From NCBI GenBank assembly GCA_961205875.1, contig OY540821.1, forward strand, positions 9,486,001 through 9,550,000: DNA of 64,000 nucleotides, written 5' to 3'. Positions 1 through 11,745 of this stretch are shown piece by piece. Made by a program: the position numbers and the translations under genes. Origin of the DNA: Sialis fuliginosa. Taxonomy: Eukaryota > Arthropoda > Insecta > Megaloptera > Sialidae. A model generated the notes under the pieces. The model searched no databases. It was not told the origin of the DNA and saw only the letters and a list, made by a program, of their open reading frames with translations. Within the stretch, counting starts at the first letter, position 1, and every line of letters begins with the position of its first letter.

Positions 1-1378
1 GCTGAGTAGTCATCGATAACAATAAAAGAGTGCGGCTCAGGGATAGACAACGCGTGAGAGTGCAACACGAAAGTTATCACAGATGTAATGTATATTAACT
101 ATATGTACTTGTGAGGAGACAGTAAATTCAGTTCGTATAGACAGTATAACACATTTGTGAAAAACAGTAGGTAATTAAAGTTACAGTAAAACTTCAAACA
201 TTTGAAAGAAAATGACGCAAATTTAAATAAAATGGTTTGAAAATGAGAAGAGCGTATCGAGCTAAGGTATCGAGGATTATAAAAATTTATAAGTTTTAAA
301 ATATTTCAAGTTAATTTTTCGTAGTTTTTTTTCAATAATGCCAAAGAAGTATAACTTCTAACGCGTGTACATAAGTACATGCAACCATTTTTAAAATTTA
401 AAACTCGATTTCAGCAAAAGGGTTGAAGCAAGAATAGGTGTTATAAATGAAAAACAACACATTTGTTTTATAAATCGTATATTGCACATTTAGTTATTAT
501 TATTATTACAAAATTCTTAATCTATGTAAGCAGTTTCAGTCTTTTTATTAATGAAATATTTCAATTAATAAAGGTGGTAACATTGTTTAAATTTTATAAC
601 ACGTATTTGTACAAAAATCCTATTTTCTAAATATAGTCGACGATCCATACTATCAAACGTTTGATCAGAAAACATGAATCAAGTTTATCCTAAAAATATA
701 TTACAATAGGACCCGATAACTTTTCTAAAATATACATATATATAATATACGTTTAGGCTTTAGGGAGGTAAATTTTATACTTGAAAGAGGTTTTTTCAAA
801 ATGTATTTTATAAATCTGTAATTGCTTCATTTGCACATAGTCACTTACTAATGGAATTAAATGTTTTTTGATTAGTCGACTAAAAACCAGACAGCAACAA
901 TCGGTGGGACTTGACAATAAAGATCGTCTACTATAACCTAACTTATTTTTTTATTTGTATGTATTATTATTTTTTAAAGTTTTTAATCTTCTTTTAATTG
1001 TTAAGATTTATTTATACATATTATATTTAAAATTTATTTTAATAATTCTTTTTAATTTATTCAATTAAAAATAAAAATATTGCACAATTTAAATTATCAT
1101 ATTATTTAATATATTTTAAATGAGATCAAAATTATAAATAATTAATAACACAGCTCATTTTATATAATTAATTAATTTTATATATTTCTTTAAAAAACGC
1201 AACAATATATTAATTTTATTTATTATTTAAAAAGTAGAAAAACAATTAATCACAACATTGTTAAAAATCAGGCCAACTCATGCATAATTTTTCTCAAATA
1301 ACTCGGAGAGAGCAACGTGCGATTATTGATTATTTCAGGATAGTAGAATGAAATCATCTGTAAAAATGTCGCACTTAC
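1..1378. other. AT-rich stretch downstream of the RhoGAP exons, no clear gene
   Basis: This stretch should hold, or lead towards, the missing C-terminal exon of the minus-strand RhoGAP gene, but I found no convincing exon. On the minus strand about 1-100 there is a short open segment, rich in His, Ser and Leu, running off the window edge; it has no recognisable motif and no strong acceptor. The interval from 930 to 1260 is extremely AT-rich and looks non-coding. Confidence 0.4.
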
Positions 1379-3066
1379 GTTTAACTTTTCTTCATCTTCG
1401 CCCGCCCTCACCATCGCGATACTTGACACTGGATTCATCAACGTTACGTTCTTTCGTACATTCTTACTCAAGTTCTTCTGGAATATATGTTTCTTTATCG
1501 AATCCCCGAGACTCTTCGGCCGGATTTCCTTCTTCTGAAGCTTTTGAATCTGCAGAGGTGTTCCTGAAGGATAAAATAAAACCAAATTAACACTGAATTA
1601 GAATACGTTGAAGATATCAAGTCTTACCTTGACCGTTTTCTTTGTTGAACTGTTTGATTAGTTTCCGTTTCTTTGAGGATTCTGGTAGAGATTGGATGTG
1701 AGCGTAGAGTTGGGCTAAAGCAGCCTCCGTTGGGTTGGTTGTATGAGCTTGCGCAGTTCGTTCGCGGTCAATGAAACTGAACACAGTATTGACGGCTGTG
1801 TTATCACTGATTGATTCGTTTAATTCTTTTGTAGGTGAGAGGATCTTTTTCTTTTCACGTTCAAGGAAATATGCACGGATATCTGGAACAGATTTTATTT
1901 TATACATGCCCTGATAAATCTTAGGAAAATAAAAATTTTCTTGAATAAGGATTTTTTTTAAATATTTTATTTTGATTGGTTAGGTTAGGTAAAAAAATCC
2001 TCCTTCCTTTGTTCCTTATTCAACAAAACTTTCACTAAAATAACTTTTACACAATTACCCGTAGCTAGTTTCAATGGAATTTCAAACAACTTCTCCCCCT
2101 TTGTTATCATGAATGAAACAATCCCGGACATGGTCTGTGAATTAACATGGAGCGCTTCAGGTGAAAGTTTCCGTGGACACAACAAATGCGGAGTAAATAA
2201 TGTTGCCAGAGAATCTGCAGACATCTTGTTAGTATTTTCATGTAACGTAACGCAATGTAACAGCTCAAGAACGTCTTTCAAAAGTATCCTATTTTCTGGA
2301 GGCAATAAGAGCAGTAAGAGTTGTAACGAATGAAGAAGGCGGGATTCGTTTGTTGTAGAATTATTTGTTCCTCCACAAAGTTCTACAATGAAATACTCAA
2401 TTATTTATTGTTGACTGAATATTGAATTTGTTACAATTACCTGATATTTGACAGTAGGCGGGATAATGCATGTCCGTTAAGAGAGGTTCAGGAAGTTCTG
2501 CGAGGAATCCTTTTAAAACCGATGCACAATCATGAACACTATATCGACCCGCAGCTAAATCTAAAGAAGCACCCGTGTTTAGCAATGCTCTGAGTTCTTG
2601 TTGTCGCGAAAGTGACCCTGTTCGACGGAAAATACCTTCTTGGGATATATCTGAAATGTAATAAATACGTTTGTATCCGTTGCACTTTTTTTTATGTGTG
2701 ATTAAACTTACTTGGTTCTTTACTAAGGTATTCTATGAGTTGGTAGACTTGACATATCCCTTCTTGAGTTAACGGAGCGCCTTCCATAACTCCCCGGGAG
2801 TAGGGTTTGGGTTTTTTTGGAAATAAGGACCATTTTTTGAATTTTGCTTTCTCTGATGCACTTTCGTTGCTGCATGATGAATGAATACGGTTGTTGTAAT
2901 TTTTTATGTAAAAGATTTATACACTATAAAATTATACTTACTCGTCTGTGTGTAAGTCCAAAACAAAGGATAAGTGCATTCGAACTAATGTGTGAAACTG
3001 TTCATGGTTTTCCCTTCGTAGTTTATCTGCTAATACTGAATCACTTGCTAAATTTTCTGAAGACAT
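1379..3066 (-). CDS. ARHGAP19: RhoGAP domain protein, ARHGAP19-like (C-terminus unresolved)
   Basis: This is a Rho-family GTPase-activating protein, which stimulates GTP hydrolysis by Rho GTPases at the cell cortex. Exons read on the minus strand are 3066-2942 (ATG), 2869-2712, 2650-2441, 2382-2051, 1910-1628 and 1563-1379. They join in frame with GT-AG borders to give 431 codons. The RhoGAP domain spans roughly residues 75-265. It contains EGIFRRTGS with the expected arginine finger at R103, the LPEPLL motif, and an MSADSLATLFTPHLL segment at 218-232, where many RhoGAPs have Asn residues that are here Ser222 and His230. A lysine-rich tail follows (EKKK, KKRKLIKQ). Overall likeness to vertebrate ARHGAP19, about 494 residues, is from memory. 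The exon-4 donor (TGT|GTAAAA) is the only nearby choice that keeps the frame open. Exon 6 ends at a perfect GTAAGT donor; reading through it adds about 39 residues to a stop at 1268. So the true end is either that stop or an exon not found, possibly outside the window. Confidence 0.88.
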
Positions 3067-4045
3067 TTTAAATTAACACTGTCACAATTTCCATTAGATT
3101 AAATTTAATTAGTTTATTTTTTAAGTTGACCGTTATAAACACCATACATATAAAACAAATATTTTTGACGTGTTTATAGAAATTTCAAATAAATGATTCA
3201 TTTCTTTTTTTGTTAATTTAGTATTTTCTTACACTAAAATCACTGTATTTACATCATACCTATCACGTTTTACTTTTGAAAAGATTTTAACATAATAAAC
3301 AAACTTTAAAATGAAGTATGAAGGTATCTTCGGTTGGCAGCATTAACGTTTAATATATCCAACTTAAGCAAATAACAAAATTTACTCAATTTTAATTAAA
3401 AACATTTGAATGATACATATGTCATCAATACGTGACACATAAACAGTGTTTCTTACATAAAATACGAATTTTCATTAAAAATAATATGAAATTCAGTAAA
3501 ACAAAAATTACATTTTTCACATTTGCAAGATGGCGTCCCTGATCTTAGTGTAAGAAAATATAAAGACTTACCAATACAAAAGATGGCGTTATAAGGGAAC
3601 AGGAAATCGGCATTATTCGTCTCTTTCCTGGAATTGTCATGTTCTTTCTAGAAGGCTGTGAGAAGGCGCTAGAACAAAAATATTTAAAAATAATAAATTA
3701 ATTATTATCAAATATCCTATTTTTTGACTAATGTGATCGAATTTTTTACACATCAATACACAGTTGACATTATGCTTAAAAAATAACTATCTTCTTTGTG
3801 TAGATATAGTAAAATAACATTTTTCAAAGAATTATATAATGTTTCACAATGGAAATTGTTGTATGTATATTGTGACCAAATATCACATTTGACATGGTCA
3901 AAGGTCGTGAAAGCTAGGCGCCAACAATGGGCATATAATTTCACCACATAGTTGCGTTATTGTCAAAAACCAGTATTTTTTATGATATAAATTTAAATCT
4001 TCGTGAGATACATATTATTATAATGTTAATAATTTGTACCAGGGC
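3067..4045. promoter_or_regulatory. Upstream region of the RhoGAP gene
   Basis: This is the 5' flank of the minus-strand RhoGAP gene. It is less repeat-laden than the rest of the intergenic space. Two AAGATGGCG motifs lie at about 3527 and 3580, the kind of site bound by YY1/Pho-type zinc-finger proteins in animals, and a TTCTAGAA motif near 3647 resembles a heat-shock element core. No TATA box is evident. The regulatory role is inferred from position only. Confidence 0.3.
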
Positions 4046-4297
4046 CGGATGCGCAGGTCTGTATTTCAAATCGTTCTCGAGTTTCAAAATCAAATCCGAC
4101 GACGCGTTCAAAAGTTACGGCTATTTTTTTTTCTCTAAAATTTTGAAAAAACTAAAACTTTGAGAGGCCATATCTCCAAAACGGTTTGAGATACAGACCT
4201 GTGGTTTCAAAATTTTCTATATAATATGTATATAATAAACATACTTTTGACGAAATCTAAAATTCAAAATTATATAGTAAAATTTCATGCATCAAAT
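4046..4297. mobile_element. Internally deleted copy of the palindromic element
   Basis: The start carries the arm motif GCAGGTCTGTATTTCAAA, and after about 40 bases the sequence switches to the opposite arm (ACGCGTTCAAAAGTTACGG and GAGATACAGACCTG). The result is a shortened foldback of the 745 bp palindrome seen intact at 48701-49445. It ends immediately before the CAGTGGCG element at 4298. Confidence 0.6.
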
Positions 4298-5272
4298 CAG
4301 TGGCGTAGATAGGGGGGGATCAAGGGGATCAACCCCCCCCCCATGAGTCTACGAAAATTATAAGTTGATCAAAAGAATTTATAATACTACACGAATTTAG
4401 TTGCCAGATTTCTAAAATGCTCCGGCGGGGCAGTCTCGGACCGAGGGGGGTAGGGTAATTTTTAGGTTGCAGATTTTTTTAATTTTTTAATTTTTTAACA
4501 TACAAATAAATTCATCCACTAGTTATATACTTCTATATCAGTGGCGAAGCGTCCATGGAAGCAGGAGAAGCAGTGCTTCCCTTACTTTATGGGTAAATTA
4601 ATACAAATCTATGTTTTCAGTTAATTAATAATTTAAAAATATTATTAGAATATTCGTCTTTATGCGCAACTCAAACATTTTAATCAAAAATAGCATTTAA
4701 TATTAATTTACACGCTCAGTTATAAAACTATAATACCTCTACGTCTTATTTTCTTGTATTTTAGTCGATATTTGTATGACGAGTTGAAGTTCACTGCAGG
4801 AAATTTTACTAAAAAATTTTGAATTTTTGATTTCGTTAAAAGTATGTTTATTGTATAGAAAATGACGCGAAAAGTTGACTGCTTCAAACCGCAGGTCTGT
4901 ATCTCAAACCGTTCTCGAGATATAGCCTTTCAAAGTTTTAGTTTTTTCAAATTTTTGGAGAAAAAAGGCCATAACTTTTGAACGCATAGTCGGAATTGAT
5001 TTTAGTTGACGGATTTGGAATCAGCGTGTCAAAATCTATATAATGACATGTATAATACCTTAAAACTCGAAAAAAAAATTTTTACGAAAAATCGAAAAAA
5101 TTCAAAGGGGTATACCTTAAAAAAATGTCGATTTTTGGCCAAAATTTTTTTGTCGGATTTTAAAGTATTATACATGTCATTATATAGATTTTGACACGCT
5201 GATTTCAAATCCGTCAACTAAAATCAATTCCGACCACGCGTTCAAAAGTTATGGCCTTTTTTCTCCAAAAAA
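4298..5272 (+). mobile_element. Composite of two CAGTGGCG (hAT-like) elements with palindrome, right side truncated
   Basis: CAGTGGCGTAGATAGG begins at 4298, followed by a G run and a matching C run that can form a hairpin. A second terminal motif, CAGTGGCGAAGCGTCC, begins at 4539. From 4740 the left arm of a long palindrome runs to its centre (GTATAC at 5110-5115), and the right arm stops near 5272. The same order, sub-element by sub-element, recurs at 48304-49588. Mirror-image open frames on both strands at 5006-5217 are produced by the palindrome and are not genes. CAGTGGCG-type ends are typical of hAT-derived miniature elements; the class assignment is inferred. Confidence 0.75.
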
Positions 5273-5998
5273 TGTAGTTGAAAATGAATATTAACGTGAG
5301 GTGTGTTGTTATTCATCTTAAAAGTTTGAGGTACTCTGATTCAGTAAAAATACCTTTACTATTGAGCAACAGTTAGTTTGACGACTTCTTCTTTAACGCT
5401 GTTCTTTATGTATAAATTACTACTGCAAGCAATCAATTATCTAAAAAGGTATTATACAATATTTTTTAACACATAAAAATTCCTGAAAAGTGACATATTT
5501 TCGTAATAATTAATTTATTGTCAAAAGTCGAAATGTATATAGTTTATCAATAACTTGAATGTGCTAAGCTTTTATTTATTACATTGTTAAAAGTAATAAA
5601 TCAGTGTTTCTTAAAATTTATTAAATTTGGGTCAACTTTTGATTACTGCAATTTATTTTTATTTTTAATACGACCTATTTTTTCGATTACTGCACATATA
5701 TATACAAAATGGGTGGGGGGGGGGGGTCTTAGATAATTCAATGATATTGAAATTATGATTTGTTTAGGACTACTGATATAGATAGACTATAAAACATATG
5801 TCATATATATGCAAATTAATGTATAGAAATTGTGCAACGAATTTTTATGGTATTTAGGACAATAAAAAACAAAAAAAAGATTCAATTTAAATACAGACTC
5901 CGTTAATTAGTTAGATTGTGATTAGATACTTCTGATTAAAATTATTTTCTTAATTGCTTTTTTAATCTTGATAAGATTGAAATAAAATAAATAATATT
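5273..5998. other. AT-rich intergenic DNA
   Basis: No gene is seen. A homopolymer run of about 13 Gs lies near 5713-5727, standing out against the AT-rich background and resembling the G tracts of the CAGTGGCG elements. Confidence 0.5.
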
Positions 5999-6141
5999 GC
6001 AGTAGTAGGTAAACATATATTGATTCACTTTCCACACTCGCTGTGTGTTGGTAATAAAATAATTGATACTTATTGACATTTAATATTTTGCAGAAGTAGA
6101 TAAACATATATCGATCCACTCTCCACACTTGCTGTGTGTAT
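5999..6141. repeat. Diverged 91 bp tandem duplication
   Basis: A 52 bp block beginning GCAGTAGTAGGTAAACATAT at 5999 recurs at 6090 as GCAGAAGTAGATAAACATAT. Both continue through a CCACACTYGCTGTGTGT segment. Period is 91 bp with scattered substitutions, so the duplication is not recent. Confidence 0.75.
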
Positions 6142-8018
6142 GTGAGCAAATAAATAATGTCCAGAAACCTAAATTTAATAATTATGTTTTTTTTTTATAT
6201 TTGATATGACAACAAAGATTTGACCTGCACTCAGAAGTCAAGTCGAATTTTAGAACTTTTATAGAATTAAATGGTTCCGTATTATATAACCTCCTTAGTC
6301 GATCGCGACCTACCAATTTTTTAAATAAGAATTTTTAAATAAACCAGTTTTTTATGGTAGTTTTTAAAAGTATAACAATGGAATTACTAGATTTTTTTAG
6401 GGGGGGATTTTCAAATAAGGGTAACATTATCGATATGTATACAAGTGTACATGTATAGTATATGGTGTAACTAACCTACCCCACCTCCTCCACTAAAAAT
6501 TAAAACACTTTGTAAGTATCAATAAAAAGAATTTCAAAAATAATTAATAAGTCACAGAAAATTTAGTTGGTACCTACATTTTTTTAATAAAAATTAAGGC
6601 CAAAAATATTACTGTCATTTAGTTAATTTATAAAGTTATTTAATAAATAAATAAAAATTACCTATTATTTATAAAAAAAATAATTGACACTTGCTACATT
6701 TATAATCTAAATTTATGTGCAATTACATTCAATTAAAAAAAGAAAAATTGCCTATTATTTATAAAAAATTAAGGACGAATGAATATTGACAGTTAAACGT
6801 AAAATTATGTAAAATATCATTCAATTAATAAAAAAAATCGGTCACAATAATTAGATATAATATAATATAATAATTTTATACATCAAATTTAATTAATTTA
6901 ATTTCGCATTTAATATTTCATAACAGATTTTTCACCCGTTGTAATAATAAACAATAAATATTGATGTAGCAATACAGCATTACATAAACATATTTGTAGA
7001 ATTGGACATTCTTTATTTAATAAAAAGATCATTATAAATAAAAAAAACTGACATGTATTTCGATAGAAACATGGAGACAATACAACATTTTTATAGATCA
7101 ACAAATATTTCTTATAGAAAGGTGTTTAGTTTGTTCCATGACTTTTAACCAGTAAAAGTATTTATATATTTATTGTCACCCACTGAAAGTTTATAAGTTC
7201 TAATGTCGTATACATTATTCTTCATTAAAATGCGCCTCAAGAACATAAAAAGAGCGTTAAGTTTAATTTAATTAATACTTCGGCGTAAAACGAATGTAAC
7301 GAAAATATGGCACACTTTAAAAGCTTATATCACCGAAAACAGTAGCGCCGCTACGAGGGGGGGGGGATTCAGTGCGAAGATAGATGATGTAATCCCCCCC
7401 CTGTAATTTTGTGAACATTGCACGACCAAAAAAAATATAATTATTTTTTCGCCTGTTGATTTATTCCGAACTGACACGAAAACTACTGAACCGATTTTGA
7501 TGAGACTTTCACTGTTCGAAAGTCTAAGACCCTAGAATTAGTTTAGGCTATGAATAATTAAATTAAGGCAGGTTAGTATTGAGGAAAATTTGTAATTAAT
7601 ATTTTCTAATAAAATGCACTTCTACAAAAGATGTATTAAATCTATAACGAAATCGAAAGTAATCTATAATAGATATGTAGGTATATCTATATAGCCTTAT
7701 TTGTTAAGCAGCTATAGGTAGGTACATGTTATTGAAGGTGTGATCGTTGCAAGGTTAGAAACAATCCTAACTGCAAAACTATCAAAAACGCCCACTTTAT
7801 AATAGTAGGTACATACATTCTTGTGCCCATCTCTGGAGACATCTTACACATAAAAATACGTGTTTGATTCAGGTAAATCATTTAACCCTTTCACTGTAAT
7901 ATGTAAATTAAATTTCAAGGAATTTGTACACCTACCTATTTGGTACTTACATTTTTTGAATATTTTTAGTATAATCCGAATCGAAATTGGAAAAAGAATA
8001 CTTATAGAATCAACACTG
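6142..8018. other. Intergenic AT-rich DNA with degraded repeat fragments
   Basis: No gene is seen. Near 7340-7400 is a fragment with a G run, a short spacer and a C run (GATGTAATCCCCCCC) of the kind found beside CAGTGGCG ends. At 7480-7520 the segment CTACTGAACCGATTTTGA matches a motif common in Helitron-like insect repeats and also present near 40965 in a similar form. Confidence 0.45.
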
Positions 8019-8290
8019 TGCCTGCCTGCTTGTCTGTCTGTCTGTCTGTTACAGTATGTAGCTATTGAGCAGTTTAATCTAAAAAGCTGAGATTTGGTAT
8101 AGTTACAGCGTAAATAGCGAGTGGGTATCAAATGTAAGCTGACAATTCAAGAATTTCAAATTTTTGTTATTATTATTAAAATTTTTCAAAAAAATTTGGC
8201 CCATGTCCACATCTCCGAAAGTAATAGAGAAAAATCTTTTTCAAAAATTGGGAACACGTAATAATATTGCCGAGATCACAAGAAAATTAT
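8019..8290 (+). repeat. Dispersed repeat, CTGTCTGT family, copy 1
   Basis: Starts with CCTGCTTGTCTGTCTGTCTG, then a segment like GCTGAGATTTGGTATAGTTA and GTATCAAATGTAAGCTGACA. The same order of motifs appears at 39144-39330 and 55797-56190, so it is a dispersed repeat and not unique DNA. The family is not classified. Confidence 0.7.
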
Positions 8291-8612
8291 CAGAACTTTT
8301 GATTTATAAACCTGGCAAATAGGTAGGTATATAGTAAATGCTTACATAATTATGAATTTGAACTATAATTCCGGATATTCTATACACAAAATGTAGAATA
8401 TTTCATTGCATTATTTCTTGAGTGAAGTAACACTCTTTATAATTCTCACACAAGTGGGTGTGTGAAGGTACGTATTTGTTTAACGAAATTATTGTTCCAT
8501 GTTCCTGCATTAAATATAAACGTAGGTGCAACGATTTATAATAAATTTTATATAGCAAGTACTGTATAGGTTAATAGTTTGTTGATTTTGTAATAATTTC
8601 CAGATTTTTTTT

Positions 8613-8907
8613 AGATCTACGTGCTCTATATTTAAAAATTACAACTATTTTTTTCTTATCCGGCTATTTATATCTGCGTAGATCGTTTTTTTTTAAATTT
8701 AGATCTACGTCATTTACTACTTATATAGATTTACTTACTAGTTAGATCTATAATTTTTTACATCACTTGTTATAGATCTATTTTTAAATATAGATCTACG
8801 TCATTTATCACAGATCTACTTAGATCTTCTTCAAAATTAAGATCCTCGCAGATCTATGATAATAATAATCGACGTAGATCTAATGAATTAAATATTAGAT
8901 CTATGTA
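8613..8907. repeat. Cluster of AGATCT motifs
   Basis: About ten AGATCT hexamers lie in under 300 bp, many inside a longer consensus TAGATCTACGTCATTT or its complement. Spacing is irregular, so it is not a simple tandem array. AGATCT is itself palindromic, so each copy reads the same on both strands. No coding potential. One more GTAGATCTACGTC lies alone near 29717. Confidence 0.8.
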
Positions 8908-9501
8908 TTAATTGTTTATAGTATCTAGCTAGACATCTGTGAAAATTGATCTATTTGTAATAGTGCAGCTTATTCAAACATTTTGAGGTCCTGACATTTT
9001 CATAGATATCTATATATAGAAAATAGAAACATTTCTATATGTTATTTAAATGACATTATAAAATAAATAATTGCAATATCAATATTTAACTAAAAACACA
9101 ATAAAATTTAATAGAAAACTGTCACCTCTGAATGTAATTTCGGACTATTGTTCGCGGTGTCAACACAGTTGCGAAATTAACAGAATGATTGATTTTGTAG
9201 GCGGCTATTTTAATTATCGTCCATCATTTACCTTTACACTTTCTTCAACAGTGCTGTATGTGTATGTGGTTCCATCACCTTTAACACGATTTAAATATAA
9301 AGAAATTATGTAACGGCATAGGAAGGTATCCGTAGTGTTACATTGCCACTATCTTTATTTCAAGATTCAGTATTTTTCCGACTGTTTTTTTTCAAATAAA
9401 ACACTTTTATATTTGAGAAGAAAATCATGTCAGTTTAAAAAATATATATTTATATGTATAATACAGTCTGTTATTAATTACACAGCTACACAAGAAAAGT
9501 A

Positions 9502-9722
9502 CAGCGCCAAAAAGCGTATTGGTAGAGCATAATTGAAATCTAAATTTTGGATTTTTATTTGGGTTTGAATTTTTGGTTTAGCCAACTTGGAAAAATTCAA
9601 CCCAAACCCAAAATTCAAGCTCATATAAAAAACTGGTAAGCAGAAAATTCCAAAATTTGGATTTAGAATATGCTCGACCAATATTATTATACAATACAAT
9701 ATAGGTCGCTTTTTTGGCACCG
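9502..9722. mobile_element. Short inverted-repeat element (about 220 bp)
   Basis: The left end CAGCGCCAAAAAGCG mirrors the right end CGCTTTTTTGGCACCG. Inside, TATTGGTAGAGCATAA with ATCTAAATTTTGG mirrors CCAAAATTTGGATTTAGAATATGCTCGACCAATA at the far side. This makes a long imperfect foldback typical of a miniature inverted-repeat element. No target-site duplication is clear. Confidence 0.65.
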
Positions 9723-9777
9723 CACGTTTTTTGTGTTGCTGTGTTTTTGTAATAATTAAAGCTATATAGGTTAAATA

Positions 9778-10008
9778 TGGGTTCCTGGCTTATTGTAAAG
9801 GCAGTGACTCACTTCTCCCCCTTACACACGATTTTGAAATGGGACCGTCTTCGAGCCAGACCTAACCATCCAACCAAGTTTCATTAATATCGGTTCAGTG
9901 GTTCATGACTTATGCGTGTGACAAGGATTCAGGGGACAGACACACAGATAGACAGACAGACACGGATCGAAAAGTGCGTATATTCAATATTGCGAGGAAG
10001 TAAAAACA
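9778..10008 (+). repeat. Dispersed Helitron-like repeat, family HB copy 1
   Basis: Shares CCCCCTTACACACGATTTTG, GAAATGGGACCGTC, GAGCCAGACC and ATTGCGAGGAAG, in this order, with the copy at 42643-42910. It carries the GACAGACAGACA tract and CGGTTCAGTGGTTCA motif seen in many insect non-autonomous repeats. Classification as Helitron-like is an inference. Confidence 0.65.
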
Positions 10009-10716
10009 ACTTCAAGTATCAAAAGCTGGTTTAAAATTTCATTTCGGATCGGTACTCGGTACCTATTTCAGTTAGTAAGGAAGTAAAAAAAAACGTGGCG
10101 CCTATAAAATAAATTTTTTAATTTTCTTACATAATTCACTAATTAAGCTAAGGTAACCTATATTTTGTCAGTACCTTAAACCAAAACTTTTTACGTCTTA
10201 TAAAGACTCGCAGATATTTTTGCACAATAATATAATAACTAAAAAAAGTTAAATAATAAATTATACCTATTAGGTGATATACAAATTAATATAATGACTA
10301 ATAAGTATAGAAACACCTTTAAGTGTAGTAACATATATGAAAGGTTTCATTTTTCTCAAATTAGTATATTATCTAATCATTAACACCATTTTTCTATTAT
10401 TTATTTTAAACACCTATTTCTTATAATTGACGAGTTGAGAAACAAATAATTTTTCAACCGTCCGCGTCGATTGAACTATGAATTCTAATTATAAATGTAT
10501 GTATATTAACCATTCTTTTTCAAAATAACAAATTAAAAGAGTATTTCTATATATATGTAAATAATGCCTGAAGACAAGAGCATTTGTAGAGAGGGCAAAC
10601 ATCTCCCCATAACTACTTTAATAAATTTTATATAAGTACCTATATCCTACTTAAAAATTCTTAAACTTTTTTCCCCTTAGCGACCTCTGGTATATTTCCT
10701 AAATATTGTATACTAT

Positions 10717-10900
10717 AGCTATTACCTGCGACTTCGTTCGTGTGGAATTTGTAATTTTCTATCTAATCAATACAAAGTAGCTTTTACCCTTCCTCAGGAT
10801 GTAAGCTATCTCTCTACCAAATTTCATCAAGATCGGTTCAGCGGTTTAGCCGTGAAAAAGTAAAATACAGACAGAGAGAGTTACTTTTATATTTGTAATT
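10717..10900 (-). repeat. Lep1/Helitron-like repeat, minus-strand copy
   Basis: Reverse complement of the family whose end reads GACGAAGTCGC(A/G)GGTAA. Here it appears as TACCTGCGACTTCGTTCG, followed by a segment whose complement reads TTGATGAAATTTGG and by GACAGAGAGAG. The family has further copies at 11288, 17320, 31256 and 33084. Confidence 0.7.
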
Positions 10901-11018
10901 TGTATTTTTCTTATTATGTTTCCTAATATCCCCTTACAATATTTACAAGATTTACAGTGTAAGAACCACTGTTTTAAATAACTCATTTTTTCAGAATGAA
11001 AACTCTCAATTCATATTT

Positions 11019-11249
11019 CGTTGGGTTACTGCAAAAACCAGATAAGTCACATTTTATAGTTTCTAAGATATCTGGTTCATTGGTTAAATTTTGGTCAAAG
11101 TGGACTTTACCTTATTTTTTCACATATATATTTGTAAGAGATTTATCATGTTTTTACACTGGATGTAGGTAAAATTTTTAAGTGTAGAAATGAACTTAAC
11201 TAAAAAAATGTGAATAGTGGAGTTATCTGATTTTTGCAGTAACCCAACG
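11019..11249. mobile_element. 231 bp MITE with 26 bp terminal inverted repeats
   Basis: Left end GTTGGGTTACTGCAAAAACC and right end GATTTTTGCAGTAACCCAAC are complementary over about 26 bases with one mismatch. The interior is AT-rich and non-coding. The family was not recognised. Flanks read ATAT on both sides within a few bases, but a duplication is not certain. Confidence 0.85.
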
Positions 11250-11287
11250 ATATGTATGCGTTAATAAGCCTAACATTCGAGTGCTAT

Positions 11288-11745
11288 CCCTACTAATATT
11301 ATAAATGCGAAAGTGTGTCTGTCTATCTGTTTGTTAGCTTTTCATGGCAAAATCGCTGAACCGATCTTGATGAAATTTGGCATCCTGAAAAAGGACATAG
11401 GCTACTTTGTATCCCGAAAAATTGGTTAGATAAAAAATAGAGCATGGACCTTGTAGTATTTCTCCAAAACAATGAGAGAGATGCGGTGGCGTTTGGGATA
11501 TATCTATCTCTTTTTCTAATAAGAATGAAATAGACAATCCTGTTTAAATAAGAATATCTCAAACCAGTTTCTATCTCTTTCTTTTGACACGGCTTTGTTT
11601 TCGAGTCAAATGCGCGGTCCATGCTCTATGTCTATGGGTTTGTGTACTTTTGTACGCGAGATTAGTTTTTGTGACATCTAGCGTGCAAATGCTTATAACT
11701 GAAATCTGTATTACCACGCGGACGAAGTCGCGGGTAACAGTTAGT
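11288..11745 (+). repeat. Lep1/Helitron-like repeat, near full-length copy
   Basis: Begins TACTAATATTATAAATGCGA, contains GAACCGATCTTGATGAAATT and AGGACATAGGCTACTTTGTA, and ends GACGAAGTCGCGGGTAACAG. This arrangement is widespread in insect genomes as a non-autonomous Helitron-like element. About 250 bp extra interior sequence separates it from the shorter copy at 17320. Open frames on both strands here are chance products. Confidence 0.75.

Noticed and set aside
1..110. Minus-strand open segment at the window edge as a last RhoGAP exon
   Set aside because: No strong acceptor, no stop within the window, and no similarity I could recognise to the RhoGAP C-terminus.
1348..1590. 80-codon plus-strand frame
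   Set aside because: It is antisense to exon 6 of the RhoGAP gene; the minus-strand frame has domain and splice support.
2109..2333. 74-codon plus-strand frame
   Set aside because: Antisense shadow of the RhoGAP exon 4.
5006..5217. Overlapping 62-codon frames on both strands with nearly the same protein
   Set aside because: They arise from the palindromic element: both strands carry the same sequence. Similar frames occur at 48967-49178. Not genes.
11323..11622. 99-codon minus-strand frame
   Set aside because: It lies entirely within a Helitron-like repeat whose other copies do not keep the frame.
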